From Singulisphaera sp045290345 (GTDB lineage Bacteria > Planctomycetota > Planctomycetia > Isosphaerales > Isosphaeraceae), in NCBI RefSeq assembly GCF_045290345.1, contig NZ_CP155447.1, forward strand, positions 10,478,001 through 10,542,000: DNA of 64,000 bases, in the 5' to 3' direction. The position numbers were made by a program, and so were the translations under genes. Below the pieces are notes generated by a model. The model made no database searches. It saw only the letters and a list, made by a program, of their open reading frames with translations, and had not been told where the DNA came from. Position 1 is the first letter of the stretch. The number at the start of each line of letters is the position of its first letter. Below are positions 52,689 through 62,075 of this stretch, in pieces.

Positions 52689-53819
52689 TCACTTTCGTTC
52701 GAGCTCGCGAGTGCGCATTCCTTGCATTTGGGGCGCAAGGTCGAAGAAGGTGTCGCGGTCGCGAATGATCGCCTGCGGAAGAAGTTGATCGGTCTGGGTC
52801 CGGACTCCGGAGTGCTTGCGGATGGCGGTTCCGATGGCCATGACCTCGACCAGGCCGCCGCCAAGCTCGTAGATGAAAACCTTGATCCCGATGACTCCGT
52901 CGGCTTTGAGCTCCTCGGCCTCGAGGCGGATATGCTCGAGACAATTTTCGCGGGCGTCGTAGATCAACTGGGTGACCTCGCTGATCTCGCCGCGGCCGAA
53001 CGACTGAAAGAATGCCGAGATTCCGCCGAGAAGGCCCAGCGAGTAAACCGAGGTCCCCAGGACCAAGCGGAGCGGCGAGTAACCCATCTGGGTCAGATTC
53101 CAGAGCTCTTCGCCGGTCAACTCCGACGTCACCGGGCGCTTCGGCTGGCCCAGGACGGGGTTGTACGAGCCGGTGCCCACGAGCAACATCTCCCGCACAC
53201 CGACGCCGAACGGGAGGATCCGGGTGATGATGTCGACCACGGCGTTGCAACCACGCTCGGCGGCTTCGTTCTCGAGTCGCTCGAGCGCGAGGTGCCGGGT
53301 GTGGTTATACATGTCCGAAAATTCTTTGATCTCGCCGCGACGCGCGATCATCTTGAGGCTGCCGGTGATCCCCCGACCCACACCCAAGGCATACGCCACG
53401 TTCCCGATGACGAAGTGTCTCGGTTCGTAGCCCGAGTCGAGCTGGCAGTAGAGGTCTTGCCCCGAACAGGCCGTCGAAAAGAAGGGCCCCGAATAGTTGT
53501 CGCCGTGGATCGCCGATCCGACGGCCAGGAACTCGATCATGTTGCCGACGGGCTTGAGTTCCGAGGCCACTCCGGTCAAGCCGTGGGCTCCATGCTCGAT
53601 CGCTTCGTTCTCGAGCCGGCCGATCGCCGCATGCCGGCCGTCGGCAATGAGCTGAGTGACGCTGGCAACCTCACCACCAGCCAGCGTTTTGAGGCTGCTC
53701 GTGATCCCACGGACGAAGCCAAGCGAGTAGACGCTGTTCCCTACGACGATGTTGCCCGGACTCCAGCCTTTGCGCGTCAGGCAGAAAATCTCATTGCCTG
53801 ACAAACCACTCATGAGCAT
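52689..53819 (-). CDS. Triple YbjQ/DUF74-repeat protein
   Basis: A 376-residue protein made of three consecutive YbjQ-like (DUF74, UPF0145) domains at about 1-105, 115-220 and 235-340. Each shows a version of VVGNSVYSLGFVRGITSSLK followed by a helix RLENEAIEHGAHGLTGV and a strand ending in FLAVGSAI. YbjQ proteins are normally single domains of about 105 residues that form pentamers; their function is unknown, sometimes annotated as metal-binding. The start MLMSGLSG at 53819 is preceded by a G-rich site; MSGLSG at 53813 is possible. Position gives no operon partner. Confidence 0.85.
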   Translation of the reverse strand: MLMSGLSGNEIFCLTRKGWSPGNIVVGNSVYSLGFVRGITSSLKTLAGGEVASVTQLIADGRHAAIGRLENEAIEHGAHGLTGVASELKPVGNMIEFLAVGSAIHGDNYSGPFFSTACSGQDLYCQLDSGYEPRHFVIGNVAYALGVGRGITGSLKMIARRGEIKEFSDMYNHTRHLALERLENEAAERGCNAVVDIITRILPFGVGVREMLLVGTGSYNPVLGQPKRPVTSELTGEELWNLTQMGYSPLRLVLGTSVYSLGLLGGISAFFQSFGRGEISEVTQLIYDARENCLEHIRLEAEELKADGVIGIKVFIYELGGGLVEVMAIGTAIRKHSGVRTQTDQLLPQAIIRDRDTFFDLAPQMQGMRTRELERK

Positions 53820-54435
53820 GGCCAACCCCCAAATATTCAGCGTCTCGTCTCGAAAACCCGAACGGGATGACCACCCACGGCACATCCGTTTCCAAGTGCT
53901 TCGCTAAATTCGGCTCATTCTTCAGAAAAGAGGGTCGAAACCGACCCCGCCTAACGCATTGACACAAAATGAGTTCAAAACCATCGCAAGGGACGTGGCA
54001 ATCACCTCGAGATCCTTCACGAACTCACCAAGAACTGGCCTTGATGTCCTCCGATCCCCCAAGCTCGGTCCGTCACCACCAGCCAGCGGACTCGGTGATC
54101 GGCCGACCATCTTTTCTCGTCACATGTTGACTCTGACTCGCTCTAATTTTCCGGGAAATCTGAACTGAGATCGATTTTCACTTGAGTTCCCCACGACTGG
54201 ATGGATGAGCCAGTGACCTACCCGAATGCAATTCCCTCGATTCTCTCCGCATCGGTGACCTATCGTTTCTTGAGGAGCAAGAGAGGGAGAGGCTCCAGCC
54301 CATCCCGTTGGTGCACCTCCTCAGGAATGGTGTCGCAGGTGTCTTGTCTCCACCAATCCTCCTGATCCAGGCGGCCCGAGCTCGGTGGCGCAATTTCGAA
54401 GCCATCGCGTAGTGGATCCCGAGGTGTTCCGCCCC
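53820..54435. other. Divergent intergenic region
   Basis: About 615 bp between the YbjQ-repeat gene and the kinase-like TPR gene, which point away from each other. It should hold both promoters, but no clear elements or additional gene were found. Confidence 0.35.
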
Positions 54436-56634
54436 ATGAGTTCGGACTCGGTTGATGCTTTGATCGATTCCCTCTGGCAGGGACGGTTGGTCGAGCCCGA
54501 TCGGCTCAAGGAACTGGCTGCCGGCGGTCGCGACTTGCCCGACTCGGCTCCCGCACTTGCGGCCGACCTCGTCCGTCGAGGGGTACTCACCTCCTTTCAG
54601 GCCGACGAATGCCTGGCGGGGCGCGGATCGCAACTGGCGGTCGGACCCTATCGACTTCTCGAGCCTCTGGGAGCGGGAACGCGCGGGCGGGTCTTCCGAG
54701 CGCGACACGACACAACGAACCAAGTCGTGGCCCTCAAGTCGTTTCCTTCTCATCGCCTTCCCGGGGCCGGCGCAACGGACACGCACCGGTTCCACCGCGA
54801 GGCTGAGGCCGCAACACGACTGCGTCACCCCAATCTTGTCACCGTGCTTGATGACGGAACGGCGGACGGTAACGCTTACCTGGTCATGGAGCTCGTGGAG
54901 GGAATCGACCTCCCCCGGTTTCTGGAGCTCCACGGCCCCCTGGAGCCCTTGCAGGCGAGTCGCTATGCCCAGCAGGTGGCACTCGCGCTTCAGCACGCCT
55001 ATGAGCGGAGGCTGGTCCCCTGCGATGTCGCCTTATCCGACCTGATCGTCACGGATCGAGGAGCGTCGGTTAAACTGTTGAGCGCGTGCCGTGGCCGACT
55101 CGGACCGAGCTCGCTCGGCCTGGGGGAATTCAATTTCGGCAGCTTGCTCGAACCGGACTCTGCGGGACAGGCCGAGCTTTCGCCAACCCTCGAATCCGAA
55201 GCTGTTCGTGAAGACGCCCAATCGGCCATCCTTGGCCTCGGTCGCGTGCTCATGTTGATGCTGGCCAGCCGCCCCGTTCGAGTCGACGACGAGGCGGACC
55301 ACCAAGGTGAAGATTCGGCCCCTCCACTTCCGGCGGAGCTCGCCCTGATCGTTCGAACGATGCTGGCCGAACACACCGCCCAGCGTTACGCGACCCCCGC
55401 CGACTGCGCCGAGGCATTGGCTCGCTATTGCTCACTTCCCACTCCCAACGACAAGGCGGCAGCAGTCGCCGCTCTCGCAGAAGCCCCCTCCACGCCGCTC
55501 GGACCTCAGAAATCCGCGTTATCAACAGTGGCCCGTTCCTCGTTCGCCTTCGTCGTGACGATCCTTCTCGGCAGCTTGGCCGGGGCGGCGATCACCTGGT
55601 TCTCGTCTGACGCCCCAACCGGCTCGCCAGAAGCGGTTGCCTCGACGCTCTCCGAGCCATCGCCCCTCGATGCCATGGAGCAGGGGCAGGGGCGGGCTGA
55701 CGATCGGCCTCTCCCTGCCAAGCGACGGGTCGAGAATCCCCCACCCGACGATCCCCAATACCAGGCGCTGGTACAGGCCGGGATCGCCGACCTCAAACAG
55801 AATGCGATTCCCGCGGCGCTCACCCGACTCGGCGACGCCATCCGCCTCAGGCCGAACCTCACGGCCGCGTACACGCGCCGAGCCGAGGCTTACTCGAAGT
55901 GGGAGGCCCACCGCGACGCCGTGGCCGACTGCAACCAGGCAATCCTGCTTGATCCCAACAATTCCGTCGCCTACCGCCTGCGCGGAGCGGCCCTCGCCAA
56001 TCTGGGTGATGCCGAGGGCGCCATCGCCGACTCCACCAAGGCGATCGAACTGGACGCCAGCGATGCTCATGCGTTTAACACCCGAGGCGTCGCCCGCTTC
56101 AGTCGGCAGGAGTTCCGTTCCGCGTTCGATGACTTCTCCGCGGCCGTGCAGATCGACGAGACGCTTGCAGGCGCTCTCGGCAACCTTGCCTGGCTCCTCG
56201 CGACGGCCCCCGACCAGGGGGTCAGAAACGGTTTCCTGGCCATTCGATACGCCAGGCGGGCGTGCGAACTGACCCACTGGAACGACCCGGTGCAGCTCAA
56301 AAACCTGGCCGCCGCGCACGCGGAGTGTCGCGAGTTCGACCGGGCCATCCAGTATCAAAAGCAGGCCATGGCTCGTGGCCGGAATCTTCCGGGTACCGTG
56401 GTCGATCAATATCAATCGATGCTGAACCGCTACCTGACGGGACAAGCCGCCCAGAAGAGAGCCAATCCCTCCGCCAATGAACGAGAGATCAACCCACGTC
56501 GAGCCCTGCCTTCTCCGGTTCCCTCCGCCACGGAAGTGTATCGCGGGGCCCAACGTTCCACTCGGCCGTTCTCGCCGTTCCCCGGCATGGCGCAAAGCAC
56601 TCGGCTCCCCTTCGTCCCGCTCCTCGAATCGTGA
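54436..56634 (+). CDS. Membrane-anchored kinase-like (pseudokinase) TPR protein
   Basis: A 732-residue protein. A kinase-like fold at about 70-330 keeps the VALK lysine (near 101) and the helix-C glutamate (HREAEAATRLRHPNLV). The catalytic HRDxKxxN is replaced by PCDVALSD, which keeps only the Asp, and DFG is replaced by SAC (KLLSACRG). Phosphotransfer is therefore unlikely. One transmembrane helix (SSFAFVVTILLGSLAGAAITWF) lies near 370-390, followed by TPR repeats at about 440-590 and a polar tail. The start MSSDSVDALI at 54436 matches planctomycete kinases; upstream frame to 54385 is open. It may be a membrane scaffold. Confidence 0.85.
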   Translation: MSSDSVDALIDSLWQGRLVEPDRLKELAAGGRDLPDSAPALAADLVRRGVLTSFQADECLAGRGSQLAVGPYRLLEPLGAGTRGRVFRARHDTTNQVVALKSFPSHRLPGAGATDTHRFHREAEAATRLRHPNLVTVLDDGTADGNAYLVMELVEGIDLPRFLELHGPLEPLQASRYAQQVALALQHAYERRLVPCDVALSDLIVTDRGASVKLLSACRGRLGPSSLGLGEFNFGSLLEPDSAGQAELSPTLESEAVREDAQSAILGLGRVLMLMLASRPVRVDDEADHQGEDSAPPLPAELALIVRTMLAEHTAQRYATPADCAEALARYCSLPTPNDKAAAVAALAEAPSTPLGPQKSALSTVARSSFAFVVTILLGSLAGAAITWFSSDAPTGSPEAVASTLSEPSPLDAMEQGQGRADDRPLPAKRRVENPPPDDPQYQALVQAGIADLKQNAIPAALTRLGDAIRLRPNLTAAYTRRAEAYSKWEAHRDAVADCNQAILLDPNNSVAYRLRGAALANLGDAEGAIADSTKAIELDASDAHAFNTRGVARFSRQEFRSAFDDFSAAVQIDETLAGALGNLAWLLATAPDQGVRNGFLAIRYARRACELTHWNDPVQLKNLAAAHAECREFDRAIQYQKQAMARGRNLPGTVVDQYQSMLNRYLTGQAAQKRANPSANEREINPRRALPSPVPSATEVYRGAQRSTRPFSPFPGMAQSTRLPFVPLLES

Positions 56635-56818
56635 CGACTTTCTCTGCCTTCGTTGACGATTCAGTCCCGTCGGCTTGTCAGACTCGTCCCATGCCAGCCG
56701 ATTTTCACTCCGACCCGACCGCCTGACCTGAGACAGCCGGGCCGAGGAAGCATTGACTGGTCTCGGCATTCCCAGGCTCTCCCCGTTCCGATTAAACTCA
56801 CCGCAAAAGGAGATGCGC

Positions 56819-57232
56819 ATGTTCCACGCAGAGAGTCTGACGCTTGCCACCAAGGGCCGTGGCACTTACGAAATCACCCGGCCGATCCAGCAAATCGTGG
56901 CCAACGCCGCAATCGAGCGAGGGCTCTGCACGGTCTTCGTGCACCATACGAGCGCCTCACTGATCGTCTGCGAGAACGCCGACCCCAGCGTTCGACATGA
57001 CCTGGAGCGGTACTTCGCCCGATTGGTCCCTGATGGAGATCCCATCTTCAACCACGTGGACGAAGGAATCGACGATATGCCCGCTCACATCCGGTCGATC
57101 TTGACGCAGACATCGATCACGGTCCCGGTGGCCCGCTCACGATGCGACCTGGGAACCTGGCAGGGGATTTATCTCTGGGAGCATCGTACCGCCCCCCACC
57201 AGAGACGAATCACGGTCTCGGTGGTAGGATAA
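56819..57232 (+). CDS. YjbQ/UPF0047 family protein
   Basis: A 137-residue YjbQ-like protein (secondary thiamine-phosphate synthase activity is reported for the family). Hallmarks are YEITRPIQQIV, the metal-site FVHHTSASLIVCENAD, NHVDEGIDDMPAHI and the ending DLGTWQGIYLWEHR. The start MFHAES at 56819 has AAAGGAG at ideal spacing; the in-frame ATG at 56813 is too close to that site. Physiological role is unclear, and neighbours give no hint. Confidence 0.92.
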   Translation: MFHAESLTLATKGRGTYEITRPIQQIVANAAIERGLCTVFVHHTSASLIVCENADPSVRHDLERYFARLVPDGDPIFNHVDEGIDDMPAHIRSILTQTSITVPVARSRCDLGTWQGIYLWEHRTAPHQRRITVSVVG

Positions 57233-57293
57233 TCATGCGGGCGTTCCGAAATCCGTCGGACCGACCGAGTGACCGATACGTCCGAGGTCAACA

Positions 57294-58694
57294 ATGACTC
57301 AAATCGCTCAACGTCAAGGCAGTGGAATCCTCCGACGTGAATTCCTTCAAGTGGGATTCTCGGGCGTACTCGGAATCGGCCTCCCCCAGTTTCTGGCGGG
57401 GCAGGCGGCGGGCCGCCAGGTTGAACCTCGCGCCTCGTCCCGGCCACGGGCCAAGTCGGTCATCCTGGTCTTCCTGACCGGCGGACTTAGCCATATCGAC
57501 AGCCTCGACATGAAGCCCGACGCTCCCGACGGGATCCGCGGTGAATTCCAGCCGATCGAGACTTCGGTCCCGGGCATCCGGATCTGTGAACACCTCCCCC
57601 ACCTGGCGGAGCAGGCCGGAAAGCTAGCGATCGTCCGCTCGATCTCGCACGGGCAGACGAACCATCTGAATGGCACGCACCAGGTGCTCACCGGCCACTC
57701 TCAACCGGGCGCCTTCTTCGATAAGATCGCCTCGCGGGATGACTACCCGTGCTACGCCTCGGCGGTCGACGCGATCCAACCCCGGAGCGATGGCGTTCCC
57801 AGCGGCGTGATGCTCCCCACCTATTTGATGGAGGGCCCGCTGACCTGGCCGGGGCAGCATGCCGGCTTCCTGGGCCCGAAGCACGACCCCTGGCAAATCA
57901 AGCAGGACCCCAATTCACGCGACTTTCGCGTGGAGAGCCTGGCGATGCCGTCAGGGTTCGGCATCGAGCGACTCCAGCGGCGTCGAGAGCTCTTTGAGGA
58001 GATCGCCACGCAACGCGATCGGTTCGGGGCGGCATCCTCCCCGGCGAAAGATCCGCTCGACGCCCAGCGCGAGCTGGCCTACTCCTTGATTCTCTCCGGC
58101 AAGGTCGCCCGCGCCTTCGAACTGGAACGCGAAGACCCTCGGATGCGCGACCGCTACGGACGCCACATGTTCGGGCAGTCACTCTTGCTCGCCCGCCGGC
58201 TCGTCCAGGCCGGTGTCCCTCTCGTCCAGGTCAATATGGGCCGGGTCCAGACCTGGGACACGCACTCCGGAAATTTCAAGTCGCTCAAGGAGCGGCTGCT
58301 CCCCCCCACCGATCGCGGAGTCTCGACGCTCCTTGAAGACCTAGGCACGACCGGTCTGCTCGACGAGACGCTGGTCGTCATCGCAGGGGAGTTCGGTCGG
58401 ACACCTCGGATCGGCAAGAGCACGGGAAACAACAACGGACAAGACGGTCGCGACCACTGGGCGAAGGTCTTCTCGGTCGCCCTCGCCGGCGGTGGAGTGC
58501 GCGGAGGGCAAGTGATCGGACAGTCGGACAAGATCGGCGCCTATCCCGCCAGCCAGGCATACACGCCCGCCGACCTCGCCGCCACCATCTACCAGTCGCT
58601 CGGGATCGATCCCGCCACCGAGCTTCGCGACCGACTCGATCGTCCCATCAGGCTCTGTGAAGGCAAGTCGATCTCACGGCTCTTCACAGCCTGA
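57294..58694 (+). CDS. DUF1501 family protein
   Basis: A 466-residue DUF1501 protein, a sulfatase/alkaline-phosphatase-like exported family abundant in planctomycetes. A twin-arginine signal (ILRREFLQVGFSGVLGIGLPQF) starts it. Family segments are KSVILVFLTGGLSHIDSLDMKP, ICEHLPHLAEQAGKLAIVRS, WDTHSGNFKSLKERLLP and VIAGEFGRTPRI. These proteins usually pair with a DUF1549/DUF1553 cytochrome-like gene, which is missing here. The function is unknown. Confidence 0.93.
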   Translation: MTQIAQRQGSGILRREFLQVGFSGVLGIGLPQFLAGQAAGRQVEPRASSRPRAKSVILVFLTGGLSHIDSLDMKPDAPDGIRGEFQPIETSVPGIRICEHLPHLAEQAGKLAIVRSISHGQTNHLNGTHQVLTGHSQPGAFFDKIASRDDYPCYASAVDAIQPRSDGVPSGVMLPTYLMEGPLTWPGQHAGFLGPKHDPWQIKQDPNSRDFRVESLAMPSGFGIERLQRRRELFEEIATQRDRFGAASSPAKDPLDAQRELAYSLILSGKVARAFELEREDPRMRDRYGRHMFGQSLLLARRLVQAGVPLVQVNMGRVQTWDTHSGNFKSLKERLLPPTDRGVSTLLEDLGTTGLLDETLVVIAGEFGRTPRIGKSTGNNNGQDGRDHWAKVFSVALAGGGVRGGQVIGQSDKIGAYPASQAYTPADLAATIYQSLGIDPATELRDRLDRPIRLCEGKSISRLFTA

Positions 58695-58787
58695 TTCGAG
58701 GCGATCCGTGAGCAACTCTTCCAGACAAGAAAGCGGGGAGTGTCAACTCCCCGGGGCCGCGATCAACCCTGCACCTTGCTCCTCGCC

Positions 58788-60677
58788 TCAGGCGATCTTC
58801 TTGCGGCCCTCCGACTGGTCGAAGAGAAGCTCGAGGTTCGCGTTGGCAGGCAGCTCCTCCGAAGCGGATTGCACCAATTCGTTGAAAACCCCGCCCCGAC
58901 AGACCAGCTCGTTGTAAGCGCCACTTTCCACAATCTGACCGTCCTTGAAGACCAAGATCCGGTTCGCATCGCGCAAAGTGGTCAAGCGGTGGGCGACCAG
59001 AATCACCGTCCGGTCTACGCGGGCCGCGGTGATCGCCTGCTGGACGAGTCGCTCACTGATGTTGTCGAGGGCGGAGGTGCCCTCGTCGAGGATCAGGATC
59101 GGGGGATTCTTCAAAAAGACACGCGCCAGGGCGATCCGCTGGCGCTGACCGCCGGAGAGGTTCTGGCCGCGTTCGGAGACCAAGGCGTCATAGCCACCGT
59201 GCATGGCCGTGATCTCGTCATGGAGACAGGCCAGCCGAGCGGCGTTCTCAACCTGCTCTCGGGTGACGTCCTTCTGGCCGTATGCGATGTTCTCGGCGAT
59301 CGTGCCGGTGAAGACGAACGGGTTCTGCCCGACATAACCGATGAGGTCGCCGATCGCGTCGCGCGAGACCGATTCGATCGGAATTCCACCGAGCATGGCC
59401 CGACCGGCACTCGGATGAGTCAGTCGCACCAGCACACGCAACCAGGTCGACTTGCCCCCTCCGGAACGCCCGGCGACCCCAATCGTTTCTCCGTGGCGGA
59501 TCGTCATCGAGACCCCGTTGAGAGCCCGCCTCGGTCGGCCGTCGGCCGCCTTGTAATCGACGTGCAGGTCATCCGCGACAAACACAGGTTCCCCGAGGAC
59601 GAGTGACGGCTCTCCGGCAGGCGCCGGCTGGAACGATCGATCGACCGGCTCAGCGAGAATATCGATCAAATCGCCAACCCTGAGACTACACTCATGGGCC
59701 TCGTCCACAAACCGATGGACCTCGTTCAAGGGGGTCATCACGCTGAGGAACAGGACCGAGAAGGTGAGAATGTCGCCGTTCTGAATCTGGCCGTTGACGA
59801 AGAGGTAGATCGCGAAGGCAATGACGAGCAGGTGAAACAACCCCTCGTTCAGCGCCTTGCCACAACCGAAGAGAGACATCTCGAAGTGATGACGAATCTC
59901 CTTGGCCCGTCGACGCTCGGCCGTCCGCTCGACCCGGAGCACCTCCTGGCAGTGCGTGTTGGCCGCGCGGATGTAGTCGATTCCTGAGAGTTGCTCGACA
60001 ACCGTCCCATCCATCGCTTCACGATTGCGGAGCAAGTCGAGCCGGACCCCTTTCTGGGTCATGAGCTGCCACATCGTGAGCGAGATCGAGATGGGGACGA
60101 CCCCGGCCATCGCCAGTGCGATGCCGGGCTGCTTGGAAAGCGTGGCCGCAATCGCGAAGCTTCCCGTCAAGATCGCCGGGATGAAGTCGAGGAAGCTCAT
60201 GCGGAGAAATCGCACGAAGCCGTCGACACTCCGCGTGATTCGTCCGTGGAGCGCACCAACCTGTTCATGGCTCAGAGCCGAGAGATCGACTTTCATCAGG
60301 TGGGAGACGAGGCGAACGCACATGTCTCGATCGATTCGAGTGCAAGCATTCTCCACCAGAAAGCGGCGGAGCACGTTCAGGCCCTCTCTCATCAAGTAGA
60401 AGCCACCGATCAAGGTCAGATAGAACAGGGCGAGCCGGGTTACGGCCCACTTTTCCACCTGCTGCTGGATTTGTTGGTTGACGGAGTTGACCACAGTTCC
60501 CAGGAGCAGAGGAATCGCGGTGCTGGCGGCGCTGCCGAGTCCCATGACCACGACGGCCACTCCCAGAGCCCATCGATGGCGTGCGGGGATCAGCCTCCAA
60601 ACCTCTCGGCCACGCACCGCTATGGTTTGTAATTCAAGCCAGATTCCCTTGACTGGCCTCTCCTGTCGCTGCGCCAT
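58788..60677 (-). CDS. ABC transporter, fused permease and ATPase
   Basis: A 629-residue type-I exporter half-transporter (MsbA/LmrA-like), probably a homodimer in the inner membrane. Six hydrophobic segments occupy the first 320 residues. The ATPase has Walker A GVAGRSGGGKSTWLR near 400, signature LSGGQRQRIALAR near 505, Walker B ILILDEGTSALD and the H-loop VAHRLTTL. The substrate (lipid, peptide or drug) cannot be told. It stands alone, convergent with the DUF1501 gene. Confidence 0.93.
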   Translation of the reverse strand: MAQRQERPVKGIWLELQTIAVRGREVWRLIPARHRWALGVAVVVMGLGSAASTAIPLLLGTVVNSVNQQIQQQVEKWAVTRLALFYLTLIGGFYLMREGLNVLRRFLVENACTRIDRDMCVRLVSHLMKVDLSALSHEQVGALHGRITRSVDGFVRFLRMSFLDFIPAILTGSFAIAATLSKQPGIALAMAGVVPISISLTMWQLMTQKGVRLDLLRNREAMDGTVVEQLSGIDYIRAANTHCQEVLRVERTAERRRAKEIRHHFEMSLFGCGKALNEGLFHLLVIAFAIYLFVNGQIQNGDILTFSVLFLSVMTPLNEVHRFVDEAHECSLRVGDLIDILAEPVDRSFQPAPAGEPSLVLGEPVFVADDLHVDYKAADGRPRRALNGVSMTIRHGETIGVAGRSGGGKSTWLRVLVRLTHPSAGRAMLGGIPIESVSRDAIGDLIGYVGQNPFVFTGTIAENIAYGQKDVTREQVENAARLACLHDEITAMHGGYDALVSERGQNLSGGQRQRIALARVFLKNPPILILDEGTSALDNISERLVQQAITAARVDRTVILVAHRLTTLRDANRILVFKDGQIVESGAYNELVCRGGVFNELVQSASEELPANANLELLFDQSEGRKKIA

Positions 60678-61621
60678 GGTCGTTCCTTACCATCCCAAAA
60701 AAAGAAGTGACTCACGACGACACCAGCCACGGGGAGAAGACGTGACAGGTGGCCGGTGAAGTTCGTAAGCGTGACTATCGATTGGCAGTGCGAAACGTCC
60801 TGTCCGCTAGAGCCATTGGTCGGCGAGGTGCATTGCGCTTGGCCCCGACCAACCGGACGTAACTTTCCCGACGGGATCGAAAAGGAAATCGCATCGAGAA
60901 GGCTAGATGAAAGTGAGTCGAATTTGCGGTCGCGTCAGACCGTCACCACTCGATAGCAACCGCCGTGCCACTGTCAGTCAGTTCCTTCCCCACAGTGCCG
61001 GCCGATCCAAGCTCGCGGCAATCTCAAATTCTCTCATCAAGAAATCTCTGAGATCGTGGAGCCATAAATTTTTTGTTGCATTCACGCCAAAGACCGTTAC
61101 AATCGATGCGACGTGACCGAGAGAGAGGAGGCCGCGCTCCATGCACGACCGCGTCGGACGGACGGGCTTCCCCGTCGTTCATTAAGCGAATCCATCCCAT
61201 AGATTCCGTTCGTTCCTACCACTCTCTACGGATGGAATGGGTCAGGACGCAAATCGGATTGCCGATTTTTTTTCATTTCACGCGTCGGCCCGCCCCGGTG
61301 ACTTCCGGCTCCAACGCAAATCTTTGTCGGTTTGCCGCGCCATCAGCATGAGCAGCTTTGACGTATTGAGACCGGCAGGTGCGCACAACGACTCGCATTT
61401 CGGCACCGTCGAATCCGAATGAGAAACGATGGTTCCGTCGAGAAAACTCGTTCAAAAACCCCGCATTTTACCTCGTTCACAGATAAACCCGAGGTAGACG
61501 AGCGATTCCCCGAGGAATCCGGCTCGAGACGCAAGTTGAAGAGTACCTGGCGCAACATTTGCAGAATTGGTGCTGCGAATCACGATCGGTCTATATCCTT
61601 GGAAATTGAGGCACGTTGATA
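60678..61621. other. Long intergenic region
   Basis: About 940 bp upstream of the ABC gene with no recognisable protein. A sigma-70-like pair, TTGCAT at 61076-61081 and TACAAT at 61098-61103 with a 16-bp spacer, points rightward. The transcript would be about 500 nt long before the next ORF, so an untranslated RNA is possible. The sequence here is less GC-rich than average. Confidence 0.4.
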
Positions 61622-61903
61622 ATGAATCGCGAATTCCCCATGACCTCATCGCTGAATCTTGACGCCCTGCCAGCGTCCCAGGATGTCGCCTTTGAGCACG
61701 CGGGGAGAGCGACCGAACGGCTGGGATGGAATCTATCGCCCGTGGTTCCGGCCCTGGAACCCGAGGAGGAAACGCTGGTGATTGACGACCGCTTCGGCCA
61801 GAGTCCGTCTCAACTGGTGGAGAGTCGATTGACCAGGAAGCTTCAAGAAACCTCCCTACCGGTCAGCCACCTCCAGACGCGAACTCTGATCCGAAGACGC
61901 TGA
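61622..61903 (+). CDS. Small hypothetical protein (93 aa)
   Basis: A 93-residue frame, acidic in the middle (LEPEEETLVIDDRFGQS) and basic at the C-terminus (LQTRTLIRRR), without transmembrane helices. GAGG lies about 10 nt upstream of ATG 61622; an internal MTSSLNL start at 61640 is also possible. No family is recognised. The TACAAT promoter-like element at 61098 may drive it through a long leader. It could be a non-coding frame. Confidence 0.4.
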   Translation: MNREFPMTSSLNLDALPASQDVAFEHAGRATERLGWNLSPVVPALEPEEETLVIDDRFGQSPSQLVESRLTRKLQETSLPVSHLQTRTLIRRR

Positions 61904-62075
61904 GAATTTTTGCTCCCGCAAGGAGACCTGCACACAATTCATGCAGTGCATGCCTCTTTACTCACCTTTTCAGAGCCAGCGAAGCATTCGATCTGAGGGA
62001 GAAATCGAGCTCTCCCCCTGATCGAGATTGGTAAGGCCCGCCACACATCGCGGGCCTCACGGCGGCCGCTTGATC

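Noticed and set aside
52629..53801. 390-codon plus-strand frame opposite the YbjQ-repeat gene
   Set aside because: The minus strand has three clear YbjQ repeats; the plus product has none.
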